DNA from: Pirellulaceae bacterium
GTDB taxonomy: Bacteria > Planctomycetota > Planctomycetia > Pirellulales > Pirellulaceae
Assembly: GCA_020846515.1 (NCBI GenBank)
Contig: JADLDX010000326.1
Coordinates: 1 to 5,732, forward strand
Length of the DNA stretch: 5,732 nucleotides
Direction of reading: 5' to 3'
In this document: positions 1 to 4,271 of the stretch, one piece after another
Position numbering within the stretch: position 1 is the stretch's first letter
Layout: each line of letters begins with the position of its first letter
Made by a program: the position numbers and the translations under genes
Notes under the pieces: generated by a model
The model's input: the letters and a program-made list of their open reading frames with translations, nothing else
The model's database searches: none
What the model was told of the DNA's origin: nothing

Positions 1-703
1 AACCCAGGCCAAACAATTTGCACTCTACCGCATCGCGTACGTGCTGCTCGTTCAGTGGTTCTGCGAACAACTTGTCCAGCGACTCGCATAGCAGCTGGCG
101 TGGTGACAGGCGATCGATGGGTGTCTCTTTACAACCGTCAGGAATCCAAACGTTGTGGATGCAGGCCGTACCCAGAGCTTGCCCCATGGCCTGGGCAATT
201 CTGCGGCAAGCGCGACCATGCTCGATCCAAAACTCGCGAATGGTGGGGTTGGTGTGAGTTAGCGTAAAACCCTCAGCTGCCAAAGGGTGAGAAAAGTAAG
301 TGGGATTAAAATCTAAACCCAAACGACGCTCCCGCGCCCACTCAATCCAGCCATGAAAGTGCTTGGGCTGCACAGCATCGCGATCAACCACTTGTCCGTC
401 GAACTCGCCGTAGCTGGCATGCAGATTCAGTCGGTGACGACCGGGAATCAATCGCAATGCCTGATCGAGATCCGACCGTAACTGGTCAATGGTTCGCGCC
501 CGACCAGGGTAGCTGCCGGTCACGGCCAGGCCGCCACCCAACTCACCGGACCCCGCTTCAAATCCGCCGACATCATCGCCTTGCCAACAATGCAGCGATA
601 CGGAAATAGGGCTTAGTGCTGCCAGGGCGGCTTCAACATCCACGCCAATCTCAGCATATTGGGCCGCCGCCAATTCGAACATTCGCGACACGTTTGTAGT
701 CAT
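1..703 (-). CDS. rhaA: L-rhamnose isomerase, N-terminal part (runs off left edge)
   Basis: Reading the complement from the ATG at 703-701 gives 234 uninterrupted codons to the window edge. The protein resembles L-rhamnose isomerase (EC 5.3.1.14), the cytoplasmic metal-dependent aldose-ketose isomerase that turns L-rhamnose into L-rhamnulose. Recognised family blocks are HCWQGDDVGGFE (residues 38-49), TGSYPGRAR (62-70), LIPGRHRLNLHA (85-96), LGLDFNPTYFSHPLAAEGFTL (from about 128), NVWIPDGCK (184-192) and DAVECKLFGLG (224-234). The E. coli enzyme is about 419 residues, so a little over half is visible. E227 aligns with a conserved Glu that is probably a metal ligand; most remaining active-site residues lie outside the window. 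An in-frame TGA 9 nt upstream of the ATG supports this start. No good Shine-Dalgarno is seen. The gene is transcribed away from the rest of the window, and its upstream side faces the repeat array. Rhamnulokinase and aldolase genes, if present, would lie to the left. Confidence 0.95.
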   Translation of the reverse strand, partial: MTTNVSRMFELAAAQYAEIGVDVEAALAALSPISVSLHCWQGDDVGGFEAGSGELGGGLAVTGSYPGRARTIDQLRSDLDQALRLIPGRHRLNLHASYGEFDGQVVDRDAVQPKHFHGWIEWARERRLGLDFNPTYFSHPLAAEGFTLTHTNPTIREFWIEHGRACRRIAQAMGQALGTACIHNVWIPDGCKETPIDRLSPRQLLCESLDKLFAEPLNEQHVRDAVECKLFGLG

Positions 704-756
704 TATTGGTCAGTCACACGCGAACAAAAGTTTACATTCTAAGCGCATCGAGCAAA

Positions 757-780
757 AAAGGGGTCAGGTCTATTTTTCCC
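757..780. repeat. GGGGTCAGGTCT-type repeat-end motif
   Basis: An A-run leads into GGGGTCAGGTCTATTTTTCC (760-779). The GGGGTCAGGTCT core resembles a motif I recall recurring between genes in many bacterial genomes, often near REP-associated transposase (Y1/RAYT) sequences. That association is from memory and is not shown here: no transposase gene and no second copy of the core occur in the window. The TATTTTTC tail (771-778) is repeated at 961-968 inside the first repeat unit, so this may be a relic end of the same element family. It lies about 55 nt upstream of the rhamnose isomerase start. Confidence 0.45.
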
Positions 781-782
781 TC

Positions 783-812
783 CTGCTGCTGCTGCAGCAG
801 CAGCAGCAGCAG
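783..812. repeat. (CTG)4(CAG)6 trinucleotide palindrome
   Basis: Four CTG triplets (783-794) are followed directly by six CAG triplets (795-812). The inner 24 nt (783-806) are a perfect inverted repeat with no loop, able to form a cruciform or a hairpin in RNA. It marks the left boundary of the repeat array. Shorter relatives, GCTGCTGCGCAGCAGC, sit at 1005-1020 and 1192-1207. Triplet tracts like this are prone to slippage, so copy number may vary between strains. Confidence 0.9.
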
Positions 813-817
813 AACTA

Positions 818-846
818 ACCCTCCCGCTGCGTAGCAGCGGGAGGGT
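818..846. repeat. Perfect 13-bp hairpin of unit A
   Basis: ACCCTCCCGCTGC (818-830) and GCAGCGGGAGGGT (834-846) are exact reverse complements separated by GTA. No T-tract follows on either strand, so it does not look like an intrinsic terminator. Unit B carries a degenerate version at about 1027-1053, where G-U pairs and mismatches replace the perfect stem. Confidence 0.85.
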
Positions 847-969
847 CGCCCCGCGGCAGCGTGGGCGGGGAGGGCCGACCGTGCTAACCGAAGCTTGAAG
901 TACTTCGCTGCGAACTCGTCTCTGCGGCGCGTGCACCCTCCCCGAAAAAGTCGCTGACGCTATTTTTCG

Positions 970-997
970 ACCCTCCCGGGCGCTGCTCTGGGAGGGT
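970..997. repeat. ACCCTCCC/GGGAGGGT hairpin of unit A
   Basis: ACCCTCCC (970-977) pairs with GGGAGGGT (990-997) around a 12-nt loop. The equivalent stem in unit B (1157-1184) has a different, longer inner stem while keeping the outer ACCCTCCC/GGGAGGGT arms. Conserved arms with changed inner sequence suggest that the structure is what is kept. Confidence 0.7.
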
Positions 998-1004
998 TTG
1001 TTTT

Positions 1005-1020
1005 GCTGCTGCGCAGCAGC
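1005..1020. repeat. GCTGCTGCGCAGCAGC palindrome between the units
   Basis: A perfect 16-nt palindrome separates unit A from unit B. It is the same CTG/CAG theme as at 783-812, with a central GCGC. Confidence 0.85.
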
Positions 1021-1126
1021 CAACTAACCCTCTCGCTGCGCGGCAGTGGGAGGCTGTGGACGCATCGCTCCGCGACTCGTGAAACTCTTCTCTGCGGACA
1101 CTTCTCTGCGGCGCACGCACCCTCCC

Positions 1127-1156
1127 CGAAAAACTACGCTGAAGGCGTGTTTTTCG
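1127..1156. repeat. A-tract/T-tract hairpin of unit B
   Basis: CGAAAAAC (1127-1134) pairs with GTTTTTCG (1149-1156), and inside it ACGC (1136-1139) pairs with GCGT (1145-1148) around a TGAAG loop, leaving T1135 bulged. A short G+C stem flanked by A5 and T5 has the look of a two-way terminator. However, it lies between divergent genes, where a terminator has no obvious job, so it is annotated only as a hairpin. Confidence 0.7.
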
Positions 1157-1184
1157 ACCCTCCCTAAGCTGCGCTTGGGAGGGT
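1157..1184. repeat. ACCCTCCC-AAGC hairpin of unit B
   Basis: ACCCTCCC (1157-1164) and AAGC (1166-1169) pair with GCTTGGGAGGGT (1173-1184) around a TGC loop, leaving only T1165 bulged. The stem is 12 bp and immediately follows the A-tract hairpin, so the two would stack end to end. Confidence 0.75.
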
Positions 1185-1191
1185 TAGTTCG

Positions 1192-1210
1192 GCTGCTGCG
1201 CAGCAGCAGC
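1192..1210. repeat. Terminal CTG/CAG palindrome
   Basis: GCTGCTGCGCAGCAGC (1192-1207) plus one further AGC closes the array on the right. The following 83 nt (1211-1293) up to the next gene show no repeat blocks and no promoter that I could defend. Confidence 0.8.
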
Positions 1211-1281
1211 TCTAGGGTCGTTGTCGCCTTGGACTCGCGCAGATAGACTGCTCGTGGTTGAGATTTATTTGTTCGCTCGAC

Positions 1282-1287
1282 AGGAGG
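1282..1287 (+). promoter_or_regulatory. Strong ribosome binding site AGGAGG that fixes a TTG start
   Basis: AGGAGG lies 6 nt before the TTG at 1294-1296, an ideal spacing. The first in-frame ATG (1309) would be 21 nt away, and the furthest upstream in-frame TTG (1258) precedes the site. The motif therefore decides the start codon of the cysteine-cluster gene. Confidence 0.8.
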
Positions 1288-1293
1288 AAAACT

Positions 1294-1725
1294 TTGGTAA
1301 AAAAACGCATGTGTCGAACGGATGTTCCGGCTGGCGATTGCCTGTGCGATCACTGTACAGCCAAGTGCTGCCGCTATTTCGCTTTGGCGATCGACAAACC
1401 TGAAGAGCAACGCGACTTTGACTTTATGCGCTGGTATTTGCTGCATGATCGAGCGAGCGTATTCGTCGAAGACGACAACTGGTACCTGTTGGTGCATACC
1501 GTTTGCAAACATCTGCAGAGTGACCATCGATGCGGTATCTATATGACTCGCCCGCAAATCTGTCGCGAATATACAACGGATGCCTGCGAATTTGACGACG
1601 ACGGAGTCTACGATCACTATTTTGAAACGGCCGAGCAGGTAGTCGAGTACGTCGAGGCCACGCTCAACCATGAAAATTTGGGCTCGCTCCGCTCCCCCGA
1701 GCCGGAATTGCTTCCGATTCTCTAG
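1294..1725 (+). CDS. YkgJ-family cysteine cluster (CxxCxxCC-type) protein
   Basis: The 143-residue product is a small soluble protein of the YkgJ/CxxCxxCC family, thought to bind zinc or an iron-sulfur cluster; its biochemical role is not established. The N-terminal cluster is C16-x-C18-xx-C21-xxx-C25-C26, followed by C71, C80, C90 and C98. The blocks CGIYMTRPQICREY (80-93) and VYDHYFET (105-112) are typical of the family, in which a C-x(n)-C-x-x-Y-x-x-RP-x-x-CR pattern follows the first cluster. No signal peptide or membrane segment is seen. I chose the TTG at 1294 because of the AGGAGG before it. It gives an N-terminus of MVKKRMC, which fits what I recall of planctomycete relatives. It is the first gene of the plus-strand block, 110 nt before hisS. 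Co-transcription with hisS is possible but not shown. Function beyond metal binding cannot be assigned. Confidence 0.9.
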   Translation: MVKKRMCRTDVPAGDCLCDHCTAKCCRYFALAIDKPEEQRDFDFMRWYLLHDRASVFVEDDNWYLLVHTVCKHLQSDHRCGIYMTRPQICREYTTDACEFDDDGVYDHYFETAEQVVEYVEATLNHENLGSLRSPEPELLPIL

Positions 1726-1835
1726 CGCATTCTGCTGCCTACGACCGGCATCGCGCATCACCAAATTGACCAGACAATAAGACTCGGCTTGCCTCCTACC
1801 GAAGGGCTAACCCTAACCATGTACTCAGCCACCTC

Positions 1836-3182
1836 ATGAATCAGCGCATTGAACCACGGACGCTTCAAGGTTTTCGCGACTACCTGCCCGAAACGATGAT
1901 GCCGCGTGAGAAGCTGATGGAGACCGCGCGACGCGTCTATCGCAGCTTCGGCTTTTGCCCAATCGATACTCCAGCACTTGAATTGCTGGAAGTGCTGGCC
2001 GGCAAAGGCAGTGAGGAAACCGATCGGCAGATTTATCGCTTCGAAGACAACGGCGGTCGGCAAGTTGGGCTGCGGTTTGATTTGACGGTTCCATTGGCGC
2101 GGTTTGCTGCTGCACATGCCAACGAATTGGGCTTGCCGTTCAAACGGTACCATATCGCGCCTGTGTGGCGCGGCGAGCGACCTCAAGCTGGCCGATTTCG
2201 CGAGTTCATGCAGTGCGACTTTGATACGATCGGTACAGAGTCGGTCGCGGCCGATATTGAGACCGCGCTGGTCATTCATGAATTGTTGACTGCCATCAAT
2301 GTGGGCGAGTTCTCGTTGCGCATCAATAACCGGCAGGTACTGAACGGCCTGTTGGACAAACTCCACTTGGCTGACAAAAGTGTGCCCATCCTGCGCGCGT
2401 TGGACAAGCTTGAGAAAGTCGGCGGTGACGAAGTTGCCAAGGAGATGGCCCAAACGGCCGCAGTCAGCGATCAGCAGGCTCGCGAGATTCTGCAGTTCGC
2501 CACCATTAAAGGCCCCGCCGATTCGGTGCTCAGCCAACTCGACCAGCTGCTGGCCACCAATCCGCTTGGCCAGGCCGGAGTGACGCGACTGGCGGAACTG
2601 GTCGCGGCGCTCAAGTCATGCGGCATCAGTGAAACTCGATTTCAGTTAGACGTCAGTATCGCCCGCGGCTTGGACTACTACACGGGTGTGATATTTGAAA
2701 CCGTACTCCGCGACTTGCCGAGCATCGGGAGTATTTGTTCAGGCGGTCGCTATGACAATTTGGCTGAACTCTATACCAAGCAACACTTGCCGGGCATCGG
2801 CGCCTCTCTGGGATTGGACCGCTTGTTGGCTGCCATGGAGACGCTCAAGCTGATTGAACCGATTCGCGCCGCGGCACCGGTGCTGGTAACTTACTTTGAT
2901 AAGCAAGCACTACATGATTACCTTAAGATCGCGGCCATCTTGCGAGCAGCAGGAATTGGCGCAGAGGTCTATCCAGATCCCAAGAAGCTCGGTGCTCAGT
3001 TGAAGTATGCTGATCAGCGCGGCTTTCGCGCGGCCATCATCGCTGGTAGTGACGAGCGGGCTCGCGGGACCTGCCAGGTCAAGGATCTCCGCGCTCAAAC
3101 TAGCGTTGAAGTATCCTGGCGAGAATCTGGTGAAGCGCTCATCGAGGCGGTCCGTCCTACCCTAAGTGCTCCATCGCAGTGA
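1836..3182 (+). CDS. hisS: Histidyl-tRNA synthetase
   Basis: The 448-residue class II aminoacyl-tRNA synthetase attaches histidine to tRNA-His using ATP, in the cytoplasm (EC 6.1.1.21). The start region (GFRDYLP, 12-18) and RFDLTVPLARF carry the usual N-terminal and motif 1 features. Motif 2 is RYHIAPVWRGERP through GRFREFMQCDFD (104-130). The histidine-specific motifs are RGLDYYTG (277-284) and SGGRYD (302-307). Motif 3 is GIGASLGLDR (320-329), with its ATP-binding Arg. The anticodon-binding domain spans roughly residues 348-435. All key residues are present and the length is normal for bacteria. The ATG at 1836 is preceded by CCACCTC with no Shine-Dalgarno, and no in-frame ATG occurs between it and the upstream TGA at 1767, so the start is supported mainly by protein similarity. 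The stop codon is the first base triplet of an 18-bp tandem repeat. Confidence 0.98.
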   Translation: MNQRIEPRTLQGFRDYLPETMMPREKLMETARRVYRSFGFCPIDTPALELLEVLAGKGSEETDRQIYRFEDNGGRQVGLRFDLTVPLARFAAAHANELGLPFKRYHIAPVWRGERPQAGRFREFMQCDFDTIGTESVAADIETALVIHELLTAINVGEFSLRINNRQVLNGLLDKLHLADKSVPILRALDKLEKVGGDEVAKEMAQTAAVSDQQAREILQFATIKGPADSVLSQLDQLLATNPLGQAGVTRLAELVAALKSCGISETRFQLDVSIARGLDYYTGVIFETVLRDLPSIGSICSGGRYDNLAELYTKQHLPGIGASLGLDRLLAAMETLKLIEPIRAAAPVLVTYFDKQALHDYLKIAAILRAAGIGAEVYPDPKKLGAQLKYADQRGFRAAIIAGSDERARGTCQVKDLRAQTSVEVSWRESGEALIEAVRPTLSAPSQ

Positions 3183-3233
3183 TCCACAGACGCCAAGTGA
3201 TCCACAGATGCCCATTGATCCACAGATGACTGA
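3180..3233 (+). repeat. Three 18-bp tandem repeats beginning on the hisS stop codon
   Basis: TGATCCACAGA occurs at 3180-3190, 3198-3208 and 3216-3226, with an exact period of 18. The full units are TGATCCACAGACGCCAAG, TGATCCACAGATGCCCAT and TGATCCACAGATGACTGA. Because 18 is a multiple of three, each unit repeats the stop in the hisS frame, and a further TGA follows at 3231. Each unit includes TGATCCACA, one base from the DnaA box TTATCCACA. The array fills the start of the 145-nt gap before the transporter gene. Confidence 0.9.
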
Positions 3234-3315
3234 CACCATCGAATCGCGTTTAACGCATGGCTTGCCGTAACCTAGCGTAAGCGAAAGCTTCCCGTTCCGA
3301 TCAACCCATTAACGT
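3234..3315. other. Intergenic remainder with two weak inverted repeats
   Basis: GCGTT-T-AACGC (3246-3256) and AAGC-GAAA-GCTT (3279-3290, with a GNRA-like loop) are the only inverted repeats found. Neither is followed by a T-run, so I do not call a terminator for hisS. No promoter with both elements was found. Confidence 0.4.
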
Positions 3316-3319
3316 GGAG
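3316..3319 (+). promoter_or_regulatory. Ribosome binding site GGAG for a GTG start
   Basis: GGAG lies 8 nt before the GTG at 3328 and supports that start for the transporter gene. Confidence 0.6.
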
Positions 3320-3327
3320 CCGAACAC

Positions 3328-4206
3328 GTGCAGACTGCAACGACCGTCTTATTGGGCCTGTTGGTGGTCACTGCGTTGGCATATGCGGCGTTTTGGGCGA
3401 TGACGCTAACCAAAAACAGACAATGGGCCTGGCCCACGCCATACCAAGCGTTGGTAGGGTTCATCACCGACTTTTTGGATACATTGGGCGTCGGTTCCTT
3501 TGCGGTTACCACAGCCTTGTACCGGCCGTTGAAAGTGGTGGAAGATCACTTGATACCGGGTACATTGAACGTGGGTCATGCGTTGCCCACAATCGTTCAA
3601 GCTCTGTTCTTTATCGCGGCCATCCAGGTCGGCAGTCTGACGCTGTGGCTATTGATTGCAGCATCGGTGATGGGGGCCTGGTTGGGCGCAGGGATTGTCT
3701 CGAGACTACCCAAGGCGGCCGTGCGACAAGGCATGGCATGTGCCTTGTTGGCCGCAGCCGTATTGCTGATCTTGGGCATGGTCGGAGCGATGCCCATCGG
3801 CGGGACAGCGCTCGAGTTGACCGGCGTGCGCCTGGTCGTGGCTTGCGTGTGCAACATAATCTTCGGAGCTCTCATGACCATCGGCGTGGGTGCCTATGCA
3901 CCGATCATGGTCATGGTCAGTCTGTTGGGCATGGATCCCAAAGCGGCTTTTCCAATCATGATGGGCTCGTGCGCCTTTCTCATGCCGGCTGCCAGTTGGC
4001 AGTTCATCAAGAATGAACGTTACAGCGTGCGCGCGGCTCTAGGTTTGACTGCCCTGGGTGTGCCGGGGGTGATTATCGCCGCGACGCTGGTCAAAGAACT
4101 TGACGTTTCGACCTTGAAATGGCTCGTCTTGGCTGTTGTGCTTTATACGGCTCTGATCATGCTGGCATCTCCGGCAGAAATCTCTGAACCCAAAGAATCG
4201 GAGTGA
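3328..4206 (+). CDS. TauE/SafE-family membrane transporter (sulfite exporter-like permease)
   Basis: The 292-residue integral membrane protein resembles the TauE/SafE family, whose members move sulfur-containing or organic anions such as sulfite or sulfoacetate across the cytoplasmic membrane. About eight hydrophobic segments are visible, roughly at residues 5-27, 40-65, 84-101, 104-124, 135-156, 167-199, 235-255 and 263-281. The internal duplication typical of the family shows as GVGSFAVTTALY (54-65) in the first half and TIGVGAYAPIMVMVSLLG (184-201) in the second, each at the start of a half. MDPKAAFPIMMGSCAFLMP (202-220) follows the second copy. The start is GTG with GGAG 8 nt upstream; the N-terminal hydrophobic segment begins straight after it. 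The tail SPAEISEPKESE is charged and probably cytoplasmic. The substrate cannot be read from sequence. The stop TGA shares its last base with an ATG that is in frame with the next gene. Confidence 0.88.
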   Translation: MQTATTVLLGLLVVTALAYAAFWAMTLTKNRQWAWPTPYQALVGFITDFLDTLGVGSFAVTTALYRPLKVVEDHLIPGTLNVGHALPTIVQALFFIAAIQVGSLTLWLLIAASVMGAWLGAGIVSRLPKAAVRQGMACALLAAAVLLILGMVGAMPIGGTALELTGVRLVVACVCNIIFGALMTIGVGAYAPIMVMVSLLGMDPKAAFPIMMGSCAFLMPAASWQFIKNERYSVRAALGLTALGVPGVIIAATLVKELDVSTLKWLVLAVVLYTALIMLASPAEISEPKESE

Positions 4207-4271
4207 TGCCCATTGATAAAGGTCGGCGTGCTTGTCCATTACTAACGTGCCTTGCTCCAGGTTTTGCCGTT

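Larger units (their letters stand above)
783..1004. repeat. Structured repeat unit A
   Basis: This is the first of two related units, about 222 nt long. In order it holds the CTG/CAG palindrome, AACTAACCCTCCCGCTGCG opening a hairpin (818-846), a G+C-rich middle, CTCTGCGGCGC, CACCCTCCCCGAAAAA (934-949) pairing its CGAAAAA with TTTTTCG (963-969), and ACCCTCCC (970-977) pairing with GGGAGGGT (990-997). GGGGAGGG at 867-874 can also pair with CCCTCCCC at 936-943 and close a larger stem. The same blocks recur in the same order in unit B. No plausible protein is encoded: the open frames through here read the repeat itself as low-complexity Ala/Gln/Arg/Ser peptides. Confidence 0.75.
1005..1210. repeat. 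Structured repeat unit B
   Basis: This is the second unit, about 187 nt from the palindrome at 1005 to the next one at 1192. It repeats the order of unit A: palindrome, AACTAACCCTCTCGCTGCG (from 1022), CTCTGCGGCGC (1104-1114), CACCCTCCCCGAAAAA (1118-1133), GACCCTCCC, GGGAGGGTT, palindrome. CTTCTCTGCGG appears twice within it (1087-1097 and 1101-1111), a small internal duplication absent from unit A. Divergence from unit A is substantial in the middle, so this is not a recent duplication, or it has been rearranged. Confidence 0.75.

Noticed and set aside
713..745. TAGAAT on the minus strand (about 734-739) as a -10 box for rhamnose isomerase
   Set aside because: No acceptable -35 hexamer lies 16-18 nt upstream; that position is the C/T-run of the GGGGTCAGGTCT motif.
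739..1120. Minus-strand open frames of 94 and 78 codons across the repeat array
   Set aside because: They translate the CTG/CAG tracts and hairpins into Ala/Gln and Arg/Ser-rich peptides, lack a convincing ribosome site, and are explained by the repeats.
783..1210. CRISPR array
   Set aside because: There are only two long diverged units built from hairpins, with no short identical repeats and regular unique spacers, and no cas genes.
1024..1764. Minus-strand open frame of 246 codons
   Set aside because: It runs antisense through the well-supported cysteine-cluster gene and into the repeat array; the protein shows no recognisable family features.
1766..1794. TTGACC at 1766 as a -35 box for hisS
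   Set aside because: At the proper spacing the -10 position reads TTGCCT, which is a poor match.
1758..2537. Minus-strand open frame of 259 codons
   Set aside because: It is antisense to the first half of hisS, whose motifs are complete. Long antisense frames are common opposite G+C-biased codons.
3246..3290. Terminator after hisS
   Set aside because: The inverted repeats are 4-5 bp and not followed by a T-run.
3393..4016. Plus-strand open frame of 207 codons inside the transporter gene
   Set aside because: It lies in another frame of the transporter, is rich in Arg/His/Gly, lacks membrane segments, and shows no family features.
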